Part shown: in pieces, positions 42,416 through 53,946 of the stretch | Layout: each line of letters begins with the position of its first letter | How positions within the stretch are numbered: the first letter of the stretch is position 1 | The notes under the pieces: model-generated | What the model was told of the DNA's origin: nothing | The model's database searches: none | Seen by the model: the letters and a program-made list of their open reading frames with translations, nothing else | Assembly (NCBI GenBank): GCA_023014485.1 | Contig: JAJOZX010000482.1 | Location: 186,001-250,000, forward strand | Source: Bathynomus jamesi | Taxonomy: Eukaryota; Arthropoda; Malacostraca; Isopoda; Cirolanidae | DNA: 64,000 nt | Direction of reading: 5' to 3' | Translations under genes and position numbers: made by a program

Positions 42416-45400
42416 TCAAAGAGTTCCGAACGACACAGATTTCCGCTGGACCTTTTTGGTAGCTACATGTACCTCGCTTAAGGTTGATTCCAAAAACGCA
42501 GGCTTAAGACGATCGATAGAAACCTTGTCGACCTTGGAACCGCGCTGGATGAGAAATGATTTGCGCGTACGTCGGAGAACTTCATAGGGCCCGTCATATG
42601 GACATTGGAGAGGCCGTTTTGGGAGAGGTACACGAACGAAAACGTGGGTGCAAGATTGGAGGGCTGGGGAAACAAAGATGTTCTGTTGGCTAGTCAATCG
42701 AGGGGGAACAGGCTGAAGGGACTGCATGTGAGAGGAAAGTGTTTGAGCGAATTCCGTAGGATCACATGACTTATCCCCTGCAGTGAAGTAGCCACCTGGT
42801 AGCCGCAGTGTTGTTCCATAGACTAGTTCAGCCGCTGTAGTCTTCAGATCACTCTTAAATGCAGAGCGAATACCAAGCAACACGAGTGGAAGCTTATCCA
42901 TCCAATGGGAGTCTTCGTGACACATAAGGGATGACTTCAGCTGGCGATGGAAGCGTTCGACGAGGCCGTTAGCTTGCGGATGATACGCACAGGTATGCGC
43001 ATGTACTGTACCCAACAAGCTGGTAAACTTCTTCCAAAGCGAAGACTCAAATTGGCGACCTTGGTCAGTGATGACTTTTGTCGGCAATCCAAATCTTGAT
43101 ACCCATCCATGAAGAAAGGCTCTTGCAACAGTGTCCGCTTGGATATCAGGAAGTGGGATGGCTTCAGGCCATCTGGAAAAGCGGTCGAGACAGGTGAGCA
43201 GATAACGTTGGCCTTGAATCACTGGAAGAGGGCCAACAATGTCTACATGAATTATTTCAAATCGCTGGGATGGGGGCGGAAATGCGTCAAAGGGGGACCT
43301 GGTGTGCCTTTGGACTTTGGCACGCTGGCAGGCAAGGCACGTTTTGGTCCAATGTTTGACATCCTTCCGCATCGAGGGCCAAACAAAGCGAGAGGTAACC
43401 AGGTGTTGCGAAGCACGGATACCAGGATGGGAGGGCTTATGAAGATCCGTGAAGACTGCTTTTCTGTGACATGGAGGGACATAAGGGCGAATAGCAGCTG
43501 TTGATACGTCGCAATAGAGGGGCACAGACAATCCTGGCATACTCATTTTCTTGAGGGAAAGTGAGTGAGTGGAGTCTTCTCTGAGCAGGTCTTGTAGTTC
43601 CGTATCCTTATCTTGATCCTGTGCAATAGCATTCCACAGTGTAGAGCTGAGGGTAACAGAAGTAATCTCTATTCTTGAAAGTGCATCCGCTGGAGTGTTC
43701 AAGACACCTTTGATGTGGCAGATATCTGTGGTAAATTGCGAGATATAATCGAGTTGCCCGATGACTCTGGGAGAGTGGTTACAGCTGTTTTTATTGAAGA
43801 CAGTGATCAAAGGTTTGTGGTCGGTAAAAACACAAAACTCTCGGCCTTCAAGGAAATGTTGAAAATACTTCACGTTTAAGTAAATAGCAAGAAGTTCACG
43901 TCCGAAAGCACTATAACGCGTTTGGGCTGGCTGCAGCTTTTTCGAGTAAAACGCGATGGGTGCTTGTTGACCGTTAATGGTTTGTTCCAACACCCCACCG
44001 ATCGCAACATCTGAGGCATCGACCGTCAGAGTTAGGGGGGCATCACTGATAGGAAATGACAGAGACAATGCACTATTGATAGCATTTTTGGCATTGTCGA
44101 ACGCCTGTAAACTATCGCTACACCATAACAATTTCGTTACCTTGCGTTTGTGTGTGATCATAGCGTGTAGAGGAGCAAGAACACTAGCACAGTTTTTAAT
44201 GAACTTGTGGTAATAATTTACCAAACCTAGAAACCGACGTAACTCACGCTGATTACTTGGCATAGGGTAATTTTTTATCACTTCACACTTGTCCTGAAGG
44301 GGGGTAATTCCGTGCTGCGAAATCGTGTGACCAAGAAATTCCAAGGTTGGCTGTGCAAACACACACTTAGATGCATTAATAGTAACACCGTATTGTTCTA
44401 AGCGTTGAAAGAGGAGTGAAAGATGTTCCTTATGTTCCTCTTCCGTTGAGCTGGCCACAAGCAAATCATCGATGTAGGCATAAACAAAGTCTAAGCCTCT
44501 GGTGACCTCATCTATAAACCTCTGAAAGGTTTGCGCAGCATTCCGTAGCCCGAACGGCATCTTCAAAAATTCGAATAACCCAAATGGTGTACAAACTGCA
44601 GTCTTGGGAATATCCGAAGGCTCTACGGGAATGTGGTGGAAAGCCTTAACGAGATCTATTTTACTGAAGATAGATTTGCCGTGGAGAAGAGAAGTAAAGT
44701 CTTGGACATTTGGTACCGGATATCGGTCCGGGATGGTTGTCGAATTCAAAAACCGGTAATCCCCACATGGTCTCCAGTCTCCTGACTTCTTCTGGACCAG
44801 GTGTAGGGGAGAGGACCAACTGCTTTTGGAAGGTCTTATTATCCCAAGATCCATCATAAGCTGGAATTCCGATTTGGCAGCTTTCAGTTTGTCCGGGGCA
44901 AGACGTCTGGGTTTTGCAAACACAGGGGGACCTTTTGTTGTAATGTGATGGGTAATGGTGTGCTTAATGGTATCACCCATCTGCATCGGTTGAAGAATTC
45001 CTGGATATCGCTGGAAAAGGCACTGGTACATGGAATTAGGGGGAACGAGGGAAAGTGCAGAGTTCGAGGCGTCCGGAAGGGCAACCTGTTTGGCAAGAAC
45101 AGAAAGCAGTGTGGCCTGGTCGCATAAGCGTCGCTTGTCAAGATCCACCAGGAGTTTGAAATGCTGGAGGAAGTCAGCGCCGATTATGGGATGCTGCACT
45201 TGAGCACAAATGAAAATCCACTTGAAGGATCGGTGAAGGCCCAAGTTTAGTTCACGCGACTGAATACCGTACGTGGGTATGCGTGAACCGTTAGCAGCGT
45301 ATAGAGGCGGAGATTCCGAGTGCGTATGACCAGATTTTTGAGGGAATACACTGACTGACGCTCCGGTATCGACCAAGAAATTGACACCAGAGTTCCTGTC

Positions 45401-45493
45401 CTTTATGAATAACAGGTTGGCAGTGCGAGTACTAGACGCCATTAGGACTCGCTGCTGGGGTTTTCTGACGAAAAATTGCAAGGGGAGATGCAC
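42416..45493 (-). CDS. Ty3/Gypsy Pol polyprotein (protease-RT-RNase H-integrase)
   Basis: Uninterrupted 1025-codon frame. Aspartic protease motif DTGAS at residues 42-46. RT with DYRFLNS (245-251), [11 protein letters not shown] (280-290) and the catalytic YIDD (340-343). RNase H with DASD (492-495), Glu 533 and TDHKP (557-561). Integrase with His 685/His 689 and CLAC (719-722), then Asp 751, Asp 810 and Glu 846. All expected catalytic residues are present. The frame overlaps the gag frame by 52 bp (45442-45493), so Pol is probably made by ribosomal frameshifting; the first residues may not be a true start. The order PR-RT-RH-IN identifies Ty3/Gypsy rather than Ty1/Copia. Confidence 0.95.
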   Translation of the reverse strand: MHLPLQFFVRKPQQRVLMASSTRTANLLFIKDRNSGVNFLVDTGASVSVFPQKSGHTHSESPPLYAANGSRIPTYGIQSRELNLGLHRSFKWIFICAQVQHPIIGADFLQHFKLLVDLDKRRLCDQATLLSVLAKQVALPDASNSALSLVPPNSMYQCLFQRYPGILQPMQMGDTIKHTITHHITTKGPPVFAKPRRLAPDKLKAAKSEFQLMMDLGIIRPSKSSWSSPLHLVQKKSGDWRPCGDYRFLNSTTIPDRYPVPNVQDFTSLLHGKSIFSKIDLVKAFHHIPVEPSDIPKTAVCTPFGLFEFLKMPFGLRNAAQTFQRFIDEVTRGLDFVYAYIDDLLVASSTEEEHKEHLSLLFQRLEQYGVTINASKCVFAQPTLEFLGHTISQHGITPLQDKCEVIKNYPMPSNQRELRRFLGLVNYYHKFIKNCASVLAPLHAMITHKRKVTKLLWCSDSLQAFDNAKNAINSALSLSFPISDAPLTLTVDASDVAIGGVLEQTINGQQAPIAFYSKKLQPAQTRYSAFGRELLAIYLNVKYFQHFLEGREFCVFTDHKPLITVFNKNSCNHSPRVIGQLDYISQFTTDICHIKGVLNTPADALSRIEITSVTLSSTLWNAIAQDQDKDTELQDLLREDSTHSLSLKKMSMPGLSVPLYCDVSTAAIRPYVPPCHRKAVFTDLHKPSHPGIRASQHLVTSRFVWPSMRKDVKHWTKTCLACQRAKVQRHTRSPFDAFPPPSQRFEIIHVDIVGPLPVIQGQRYLLTCLDRFSRWPEAIPLPDIQADTVARAFLHGWVSRFGLPTKVITDQGRQFESSLWKKFTSLLGTVHAHTCAYHPQANGLVERFHRQLKSSLMCHEDSHWMDKLPLVLLGIRSAFKSDLKTTAAELVYGTTLRLPGGYFTAGDKSCDPTEFAQTLSSHMQSLQPVPPRLTSQQNIFVSPALQSCTHVFVRVPLPKRPLQCPYDGPYEVLRRTRKSFLIQRGSKVDKVSIDRLKPAFLESTLSEVHVATKKVQRKSVSFGTL

Positions 45494-46204
45494 TTCCTAG
45501 CCTTCTTTCCAAATTTCGAGTGGTAGAAACAGATCTTCCCGGAACTCGAACGATGCCTCTTCGTAAATCTTGACCGAGAATGGCTTCTTTGCCGTTGATT
45601 TTGTAGCAGAGAACAAACGTGGTTGAGTCGTTGACTTAACTCTTTCACTTTCAACTCCAGTTCCGATTGTGTGTTCACGTTGTTGACCGGAGCTGTGTCA
45701 ATCTCCACTACCTTGTCGGCAGTTTCTGCTAGTTTATCAACTGGAGTAGCAGGATCCATAGTGGCCAAGACACGCTGAGCTGATGGAGGAAGTTTCTGCA
45801 AGAACAACTGTCTAAAGATGTCCTTATCGAAGGTTTGTGCGCGTTCGCCTAGAGCGCACTGCATAGCCCTCAGCATTTGAGTGGGCTTACGGTCTCCAAG
45901 TTCTTCTTTTGAGATTAACTGATGTAGTTTCTCACGCTCGGAGACAGTGGTGCGGCACAGGATGGCAGACTTCAGATCGTTGTATGGGTCCTCACTCGTG
46001 GAAGTAGACACGATGACGTCACGGACTTCAGAGATGATGCTCGCTGGTAGAGAGGACAAAACATGATCGTATTTTGTCCTGCTAGCGGATCCTTCCCAAG
46101 TTGAATTGTGATTCCACTTGGTGGAACCAAATAAATGGATCACCCGGCAAGAAGACGGGGAGCTTTACGCTCAAGTGGGAGATGGCACCAGCGTCGTCAG
46201 GCAT
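45442..46204 (-). pseudogene. Ty3/Gypsy Gag, one frameshift
   Basis: A likely start ATG complements 46202-46204 (MPDDAGAISHLSVKLPVF, then DPFIWFHQVESQF). Just after FNLGRI, near 46090, the frame shifts into the downstream frame (TKYDHVLSSLPASII ... LHQLISKEELGDRKPTQML, LFLQKLPPSAQRVL), which runs to 45442. [15 protein letters not shown] motif near the C-terminus resembles the degenerate Cys-His motif of related Gag proteins. The shift could be a real mutation or a sequence error; everything else looks intact. Confidence 0.83.
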
Positions 46205-46438
46205 CTTCTCCTATGCTTGCTGACGTACAAGCAAGACGACAAGTTACCAACGAAGGAGTGGAGGTTGAGACGAGCGCAGGCACAGAGCGCACGGGCAGGG
46301 GTGAGGGGCAGAGGGCACGAGCGACATTACAGTCTGGTCCTAGTCGCTCGGGTGAAGGGGGTGGTGGGCACGAACGACGTTACAGTCTAGTCCTAGTCGT
46401 TCGGGTAAAAGGGGTAATCCAGCTCCGGGGTCACCAAT

Positions 46439-46902
46439 TGTTGGTTTACGTCGTCGTCGTCGGCCTAGGCAAGCTACGGCTTGGGACCGTAGCGCATCTA
46501 TCCGGTATAGGTTAACCTGGATGATGTAGCCATAAGCACTGCCGCTAGTTAAGTGCCAACCAGTGATTATCTCACTAGCCGTATTGAGTCCGTTAGGCGA
46601 AACTGCGACAGTACCAAAGGTGGAAAATATAACCATTGGTTTTCTATTATTTATTTGTAAAATGGACATGGTATTAGATTAAAATAAATATTTGAATATA
46701 AATAATTAACTGACAATTGTGATATATAATTAATTATGTTTACATACAATAAAATAATATAGTATACATAAAATTAGTATTAATGTGGTTCACAATTGAA
46801 TTATAATGGGGTAACTAATTTAAAATGAATTTATACTATTCCGAAATTCAAGACGGTAAAATTAACATTTAACTTGAAACTAAAATAAGAGTATTCACTA
46901 CA
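46439..46902 (-). repeat. Gypsy 5' LTR
   Basis: 464 bp, identical by eye to 41929-42392. It should carry the promoter for the minus-strand transcript. The primer-binding site lies just below 46437. Confidence 0.95.
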
Positions 46903-46906
46903 AGGG

Positions 46907-48530
46907 TAACTAAGTCCACAGTATGTTTTAAATGTTTTTTGAAAGGTCACAGAGCAAGGTTTTGTAAGTTTAAAATTTTGTGCAAGAAATGCCATAGCCG
47001 GCATCAGCCATTATTGTGTGAAAACATTCCTAGTAGGCTTACTCGAGAAGTAGAGACATCAGTGGCACATGCCACTGCTATGAAAGGGAGTAAAAGTAAA
47101 GGGGGATTATTGAAAACAGCTGCAGCATTATTAATTGGGAATGATGGAGAAGCTACTGTAAGAGTGTTGTTTGATAATGGTAGCCAGTGTAGCTTTATTA
47201 AGACCAGAATTTCCAGAAATTTGAAGTTTAAATAACTTAAGAGGGAAAATTTAAGAATTTCTGGGTTTGAGGGTTCAGTTTAAAACCGAACCAAAGTTAA
47301 GAAGGTAGAAGTTCTTGTTAAGGGGTTGTTACCACAAAGTCCCACTATCAAGGTCCAAGCTGTAGAGATTGAGGAACTTTGTGCACCAGTCACTATTTGT
47401 TTTGATATGGCATGTGTCCAAGAATTGCAAGTTGAAGGAATTAATTTGGGCAAAAATAAGTTTGAAGGAACAGAAGATATTACTCTTTTGATTGGAGCTG
47501 ACTATTATTGGGACTTCATCACTCGTAACATTGTCCGCACATCTTGAAGTCCTGTAGCTATTGAAAGTAAGCTTGGCTGGATGCTACATGGTAGTTATTG
47601 CAATGAAATGGAGGTTAAAGCTCTTTTTGTTAAGATTGAGAAGAACAGCCATGGTTTGGAAATGCAATTGAAAGCCTTTTGGGAACTTTAATCCATTGGC
47701 ATAAAGGACAAACAGGAGAAGCAGGCAAGTACAGTGAACAGTGATGTTATAGAGCAATTTGAAAAAGGTATTGGGTTTAGAGATGGTTGCTATGAAGTTG
47801 GTCTCCCTTGGAAGGATTCTTGCAAACCCAGTTCAAACCTTCAGTAGCTAATAGAAGGTTGGAGACTTCATTGCACAGGCTAAGAAAAAATGAGGAGTTG
47901 TTAATTGAATACAATGAGGCCATCCTAAGCTATGTAAAGGAGGGCTATGCTGAATGGGTGCAAGGTGAGCTGGTGAGATAGGAGGCACATTATCTGCCAC
48001 ACCATGCAGTGGTACTGCGAGACAAAACTACCACCAAACTGAGGGTAGTTTTTGATGGCTCAGCCAAGGACAAAGGTGGTGTGTCTTTGAATGACTGTTT
48101 GGATGCTGGACCAAATTTAAATGCAGATTTATTTTCCTTGTTACTGAGATTCAGGTTTTGTAGAGTAGCATTGACTGCAGATGTGAAGCAAGCCTTTTTG
48201 CGGATAAAGTTAAAACCAGAGGACAGAGATGCAGTAAGGTATCTGTGGGTGGATACGAAAGACTTGTTGGAAAATGAACCTAAGGATCAAGCATATAGAA
48301 TGAAGTCAGTGTTGTTTGGCCTCAGCTCTAGTCCATTTCTGTTGGCAGCTACTATGCAGTACCATTTTAAGAAATATTCTGAAGTCTATCCTAACACTAT
48401 TGAACACATAAGGAAAAATGTTTATGTTGATGATTTGCTGTGTTCAGTAGAAAATACAGAAATGGCTAAACAGATATTCATGGAGGCTAGAGCCATAATG
48501 AGGGAGGCTGGCATGGAGCTTAGAAAATAG
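46907..48530 (+). pseudogene. BEL/Pao #1 pol (zinc knuckles, protease, RT)
   Basis: Follows gag directly across the Gypsy element. Two Cys knuckles (CFKCFLKGHRARFCK, CKKCHSRHQPLLC) precede an A17-type protease region (ALLIGNDGEATVRVLFDNGSQCSFI), then LLIGADYYWDFI and SKLGWMLHGSY. The RT has LRVVFDGSAKDKGGVSLNDC, LTADVKQAFLRIKL, LFGLSSSPFLL and an intact YVDDLL near 48424. Stops and frameshifts at about 47235, 47547, 47690 and 47990 disable it. The frame ends at 48530, and no RNase H or integrase follows. Confidence 0.87.
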
Positions 48531-48587
48531 CAGACCAATAATTTTCAGTTACAACAGTTTATGAGTCAGTCCTATGTAGTACCTGAT

Positions 48588-49598
48588 ATTGAAAAATTTA
48601 TTGAAGAATTTATTATTTAGCTTGAGAGAGATTATTTTTATTTAGGTGTAATATTAAGGTTAAGTTTACTTTAAATAGACACAGTAATTATAGAAATAAT
48701 AATGGCCTATTTAGACACTGTCAACATAGCTACAGACTTTTTCATTGTAGGTTGCAGTGGTTTTCAGGTTAAAATTTGGTCAGCAGCCAGATTACTAACT
48801 ATGGTGAAGCTAAATTCATTAAAATTAATTTAGACTTACCAAAAATGAAGTTGCCAGTTGAACATTACCCTTTCTGTTTCTAACTAATCCATAAGTTTCA
48901 TTTAGTTTCCAGGTTTGAATTTTATTTGTTAAGTTTTAAGTTACTATTTAACACACTGCTAGGTTATGTATTTGTAGGGGCTATTTCCCAGACCTAGGTT
49001 TTGCAGGTTAAGTTAGGCTAGGGCTGTATTGCCCTTAAGTTTTTGTTTTTAAAGGTTTAAGGTTTAAGGTTTTGAGGGTTTTACTCAAGTTAAGTTAGGG
49101 CTATATTGCCTTTAAGTTTTAATAGGGGCTATAACAGCCATTTAATTATTGAGTTAGGGCAGTTGTAGCCCGGTTCGAGTTTCTTCAGGTACCTAGTTTT
49201 TCTCTTACCTTAGTTATTTTCTTTAATTAACTTACTTACACCTAGTTCTGATAGGCCTCTATTTAGTTAAACAGGGTTTTTGTTTAATTGCAGTGGTTAT
49301 TAAGGATAAGGTTTAAGGTTGTGAGGTTTAAAGGGTGACTAAGTTGCCCGGTTAGTTGGGTAACCACGAGAATTTTATTTTACGAAAAAACTAGCCCGCT
49401 TCATACAGTCAACATTTTTCAAGAATGGACAAAGCTCCGTTTTTCTTTATCTCAGAAACTTTTTTTCTTTCTTCTTTTTGTTAATTAGGGAAACCCAACT
49501 TCACTAGTTGGCTAGAAACGAGGGTTGTTATTTTTATTTATTTTGTTTATATTTTATTTGGAAATATATGCGGTTATTTCTAACCACTTTTTTTAACA
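48588..49598 (-). repeat. BEL/Pao #2 3' LTR
   Basis: Matches 57373-57935 over its first 560 bp. It ends ...TTTAACA next to a polypurine tract, giving the expected TG start on the minus strand. The stretch is T-rich with many AGGTTTAAGGTTT and GGGCTATA repeats. Confidence 0.8.
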
Positions 49599-49800
49599 TT
49601 CCCCCCAAGGGGAAAAAATTTACCCAGAATTATATTCTTGGGAAATTCTATTTATTTATTTTTTTTTATGAATTAAAATGACATGCTCTACAGAAAAGTT
49701 CCTTTTAGGGGAAATATGAAAATGAAAGCGTCTTTTCTGTAGAACGTTAGTCCTAAGTTATAGCTATTTACAATTATTTACAATTTTCAATTTGTGGTCT

Positions 49801-51441
49801 TCACAAAGATCCACTCTGTATTTTCCTTTGCAGTTCTTCCCGAAATCTAACTGCAGCTTGTCTTTGTGGTCGGGGTTGAGTAGCGGCAGTAGTAGTGTCA
49901 GGAGAATCTACAGTTCCTGATTCTGTGGAAGAATTTTCCAGTTCTTCCAGGTCAATATTCGGTTTATCAGTTATTTCCAGTGGGTATAACCGATATATGT
50001 GTCTTCTGGAGAGATGACCATTGGGTGTTTTTACAGTTACATGCCTGATTATGCCATCTTCATCTGGGTGTAATGTTTCAATTACAGCAATCTTCCAGAA
50101 GTATTTGGGATTCATAGAATTTTCATCTAAGAGACATAGTTCTCCTACTTTAGGTTCTTTACTTACTGGTTGTTTGTGTTGTTGGTATTCTTTTTCCCTC
50201 AAACTACTCAAATATTCGTATCGCCATTTTTTTTTTTTTTCTTGAGATTGTTTAACTCCTTTATGAAAGTAATCCAGTATTTTCTTTCTTTCTTTATCCT
50301 CTGTTGCTGTCATATAATCAGCATCCACCTGATCACCTTCATTATCAGCTTCTTGGGTATCATTAGTGGTTAAAAAGTTGAATTTGGTATTGTCATACCC
50401 AAAAAGCAACTTGAAAGGAGTTAGTAGATCAGAGGAGGGATCTTCATTTGAATTAACATAAGTGAGTGGTCTTGAATTAATTGTATTCATTATTTCAAGA
50501 ACAATTGTTTTTAGTTCAGTTAAAGGGATTTTTCTTCCTTTTAAGGAGGTATAGAGGGCTCTTTTGACTAAACCCACCATTCTTTCAGCTATTCCTAAGG
50601 TTCTGGGTGAATAGGCTGCTGTAAATTTCCACTGGATACCATGATCAGAGAGGTACTGAGACACAAGAACATTTTGGAACCAATGTTTAAGGTAATCTTC
50701 AGATCTCTTGAAGGTGGATTGATTATCTGAAATCAAAACTTTTGGAAGGGAGTAGTTTAAGGACAAATGGTAGAGTTCTCTTAAAAAGGTTTTAGCAGAA
50801 AGGTCAGTGCAGATGTGAAGGCTGGTGAATCTGGTGGCGCAGCAAGTGAACAATAATAAGTAGACTTTCATGAATTGGTTATTCTCATCCTGGACAGAAA
50901 TTGGACCAGCATAGTCAAGGGCAGTTTTTTCAAAGGGTTTTTCATAGCTTAAACGTTCCGTTACTAATGGTCCAGTAGTACGCACTTCATAAGCCATGGC
51001 AAAGTATTTTTGGCAAAACAGACATTGTTTCAGAACCTTTTTAACTACTTGCCTTATTTTGGGGATCCAGAATTCCTGTCTGAGGAAATTGCATGTGGTA
51101 GCTAAGGTTGCATGACTGGCTTTTGCATGACATTCAGTTATGATTAACGTTGTTAAATGAGAATTTTCAGGCAGTAGTACAGGATACCTAGCAGAATAGT
51201 TAAGGTTGGTTGCATATTTATATCTCCCCATTGTTCTGACTAACCCTTCTTTGTCAATGAAGAGTTTTAGATTCTTTTGCAGCTTTGTTAGGTCCTCAAC
51301 TTTTTCTCCTTTATTTAGTTTGTTGATTATTTCTTTTTCTTTTGAGAAATGTTGTTGCTGGACTAATTTTAGCCAGTAATTTGTGGCCTTAGTTTTGTAA
51401 GCTGTATGATTTTTCTCCAAAACAGCAATTTGTTCTTCCAT
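49801..51441 (-). CDS. BEL/Pao #2 integrase and C-terminal domain
   Basis: An uninterrupted 546-codon frame. It contains an N-terminal zinc-binding-type region (ITECHAKASHATLATTC ... CLFCQK), catalytic motifs ALDYAGPI, ISDNQSTF and GIAERMVGLVKRAL (D, D and E), NSRPLTYVNS, and a C-terminal KVGELCLLDE, YFWKIAVIETLHPDEDG and HLSRRHIYRLYPLE block typical of BEL/Pao integrases. The last 50 residues are Ser/Thr/Gln-rich. The first Met is probably internal to the Pol polyprotein, being separated from the RNase H frame by a short gap with a frame change at about 51450-51490. Confidence 0.9.
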   Translation of the reverse strand: MEEQIAVLEKNHTAYKTKATNYWLKLVQQQHFSKEKEIINKLNKGEKVEDLTKLQKNLKLFIDKEGLVRTMGRYKYATNLNYSARYPVLLPENSHLTTLIITECHAKASHATLATTCNFLRQEFWIPKIRQVVKKVLKQCLFCQKYFAMAYEVRTTGPLVTERLSYEKPFEKTALDYAGPISVQDENNQFMKVYLLLFTCCATRFTSLHICTDLSAKTFLRELYHLSLNYSLPKVLISDNQSTFKRSEDYLKHWFQNVLVSQYLSDHGIQWKFTAAYSPRTLGIAERMVGLVKRALYTSLKGRKIPLTELKTIVLEIMNTINSRPLTYVNSNEDPSSDLLTPFKLLFGYDNTKFNFLTTNDTQEADNEGDQVDADYMTATEDKERKKILDYFHKGVKQSQEKKKKWRYEYLSSLREKEYQQHKQPVSKEPKVGELCLLDENSMNPKYFWKIAVIETLHPDEDGIIRHVTVKTPNGHLSRRHIYRLYPLEITDKPNIDLEELENSSTESGTVDSPDTTTAATQPRPQRQAAVRFREELQRKIQSGSL

Positions 51442-51493
51442 TGTTAGGTTACATTTGGGGTTATATTGTGAGTGCGGAAGTACTTTAAGTTTT

Positions 51494-52942
51494 CTATGAA
51501 CCGTAGAACATAGGCAGTGATTCTGACCAGTTTTTTCCTGTTAGAGAATTTTCCATGTTTAACAAGGGAGTTTTTTCATTTATTTCTTTACAAGTTGTTT
51601 GACACACATTTATTGTTGTCTGTAAGGTTTCTTGGTGGGGGTTAAAAATTAAGTTGGTTGGCCATTCAATTTCATTTCTCAAAAATGTGGGACCATGTTG
51701 GTAAAAGGGAAGAAGTTTTTGAAATTTCTTGAAAGATATTGGTCTGGTGAGTAGGTCTGCTGGGTTGTCTTCTCCTGCTACATGTCTGAATTCCAGGTGA
51801 TGGTTTAAGTTTCTTGTTGCTTCCTGAATGTCTTTCACTCTGTTTTTTACAAAGATGGATTTCATTTTTAGAGATTTTTGAGCAATCCAATTTAAAGCCA
51901 CCTGTGAGTCTGTCCAAATTATTGTTTTGAAGAACTTTTGGTTTTCTGAGTTTTCTTCTAGGTAGGTTTCTTTAAGGTATTCTAGTACTTTGGTTCCTAG
52001 GCAGATTGCCATTAATTCCAAGTTACAAATGGTCCAATTTTTTGATTTGGGGTTGACTCTTGATTTAGCGTAAATTAGTTCGGATTTTCCATTTCCAACT
52101 AGATAGCAACTTACTGCATAACCTTCTTGGCTGGCATCACAAAAGATGTGGAGTTGAAGATTTTCCATGAGAGGTTTGGGATTTTCAAAAGCTTGTCTAG
52201 GAAAATTCAGAAATTCCACTTTGTTTATTTCTTTACAAAGTTTTTTCCATTCACGCAGCATTTCAGGTTCTAGATATTCATCCCAATCTTTTTTGGTAGC
52301 TGTTACTTTCTGCATGAAGAGTTTTAATTTAAACACTAAGGGTGCAACAAATCCAATTGGATCAAACAATGATTGCACAGAACTTAGTATTTCTCTTTTA
52401 GTTTTGGCTTCTGAGTTCAAGTTTACAGTTTTTAGATGGAGTGTATCAGCATTTGTGTTCCAACCATATCCTAATAGTTTTACATTTTCTTTATCTTCTG
52501 AGGAGGCTATGTCATGTTTTTCAAATAGTCCTTGAAGTTCTGAGTGATTGGAGGCCCATTCATATAGCTTCAAATTATATTCAATTAAGGTGTTTACACT
52601 ATAATTGTAAAGGTCTTTGAGTTCTGAGAGATTGTTGGCATTAATTAAAGCATTGTCCATGTAAAAGCGGTTAGCTAGGTAGTCTGCCACTTGGTTTTGT
52701 TGTTCATTAAAAATGTGTTGGAGAGATTGTTGTAGTAAAAATGGACTGCTTTTGTTGCCAAAGGTAACTCTTTTATATTTATAGCAGATCAGGTTGTCGT
52801 CATTTGGAGCCAATTGGGTATCTTTTAACCACAGAATTTTGTGGGCATTGCAGTCAAATTCTGTTTGATATTTAAGTTGTAAATATGCTTTTTGAATGTC
52901 TCCAATCATCAAATATTTACCATGCCTTAATTTAATGCACAA
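51494..52942 (-). pseudogene. BEL/Pao #2 reverse transcriptase and RNase H
   Basis: A 482-codon frame. RT blocks are MIGDIQKAYLQL, VTFGNKSSPFLL and FYMDNALINANN. The last corresponds to the YxDD box but reads YMDN, so the second catalytic Asp is Asn. Then SLFDPIGFVAPLVFKLKLF, the RNase H region with HIFCDASQEGYAV, NLELMAICLG, IIWTDSQVALNW, and FRHVAGEDNPADLLTR. The RT N-terminus lies upstream in other frames (52943-53183) with stops. The altered active site and frameshifts mean it should not reverse-transcribe. Confidence 0.85.
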
Positions 52943-53183
52943 TTTTGCTAAATGAGGTAGGAGTGAAGGGCAGTCCTCAGTAGCATCATTTACTGTTATT
53001 TCTTCTGGTTTGCTTTTACCCGAGGGATCTACTACAATCCTAACTTTAGTTGTTTGTACTCCAGGGCGAACTACTGGAAAATGAGGTAAAAAATTTCCTG
53101 CTTGTTTTAAGTTTTCTGTTAGGCTACTTCTTCTATTATTCCTTCCTGGAATTGTTGTTCAAGGATGTCTGAATAAGGTTGCA

Positions 53184-53946
53184 TTAAGTTATTTTTTTTA
53201 ATTTTTTGCAAGTGGACTTTAACCTGCTAATAGCATAGTTAAAGTTTGGTGAAATTTTATCTTTTTGGTCATTCCATGGTACCTTAACAGACAATCTTTC
53301 ATCTTCTATTTTAACTTCCTTTTCGAAGTTTGCAATCAGATCTTTTTCTTTGTTTGAAAATGGTTCATCCCCAGAAATACCCAAGTTTTCTAGTTTGCTA
53401 AATTGTGCAATCTGGTGTTCAATTTTTTCTAGATCTTCATTAGAAGTTGTACTAGTAAGTAGCGGGTTGGTAATACAGAAGCTGATCTGATCTCTTATTG
53501 GTTCTTTTTCTTTTTCAGGGTAGTAATCTGAAGGGAAACCCAATAAAAGTATTCCATAGGGAGATTTATAACAAGAGGCAGTATGAATCTGATGACTGCT
53601 GAGGGCAAAAAGTTTGTGGGTTGCAGCCCCAAAAATTAACATGAAGTCGCCACTTCATCAGCTTCAAAGTGATCTGCAAGCTGATAATTTAAGGATTTTA
53701 AATAAGTTTGAAGTTTCAGTAATCCCGGAACTTCATATTTAATATTAATATCATCAATTATGATGGCTTCTATTTCTTGGTAGTTTCCAGGGTTTCTAGA
53801 ATCCTCCAATTTAATTATAGCTACTTCATAATTTGGTTGTTTCTTGTTGGCTATAAATCCTGTTATGGTTATGGATTCCTCGTAGTGTTTAGTTGGAAGA
53901 TTTAATTTTTTCACAAGTTCCTTGGTAATGTAGCTGGCTTGACTAC
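53184..53946 (-). pseudogene. BEL/Pao #2 protease to RT linker
   Basis: Two frames, 53946-53636 (SQASYITKELVKKLNLPTKH, YEESITITGF, YEVPGLLKLQ) and 53642-53184 (MLIFGAATHKLFALSSHQIH, SPYGILLLGFPSDYY, LEKIEHQIAQFSKLENLGIS), follow the A17 protease motif and lead to the RT. A hAT MITE separates this part from the protease start at 54512 upward. The two frames overlap by a few bases with a one-step shift. Confidence 0.8.

Larger units (their letters stand above)
41929..46902 (-). mobile_element. Ty3/Gypsy LTR retrotransposon, complete, with identical LTRs
   Basis: LTRs at 41929-42392 and 46439-46902 (464 bp each) read as identical by eye. The 4-bp duplication AGGG lies at 41925-41928 and 46903-46906. 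On the minus strand the primer-binding site TGGTGACCCCGGAGC begins three bases after the 5' LTR (46436 downward), and a polypurine tract GGTGGGGGAGTG precedes the 3' LTR at 42393-42404. It encodes gag (46204-45442, one frameshift) and an uninterrupted pol (45493-42416). It is nested in BEL/Pao #1 and is one of the youngest insertions in the window. Confidence 0.95.
40120..48587 (+). mobile_element. BEL/Pao LTR retrotransposon #1 (plus strand, 3'-truncated, interrupted)
   Basis: Holds gag-like sequence (41030-41928), is split by a Ty3/Gypsy element (41929-46902 with AGGG duplication), then resumes with zinc knuckle, A17-type protease and RT (46907-48530). RNase H, integrase and the 3' LTR are missing. 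The sequence ends where the LTR of BEL/Pao #2 begins at 48588. The stretch 40120-41029 is non-coding and presumably contains the 5' LTR and leader, but I could not define the LTR because its partner is gone. Confidence 0.8.

Noticed and set aside
43109..43504. Plus-strand open frames opposite the Gypsy pol (for example 43109-43504, 43977-44213)
   Set aside because: They are antisense shadows of the intact 1025-codon pol frame.
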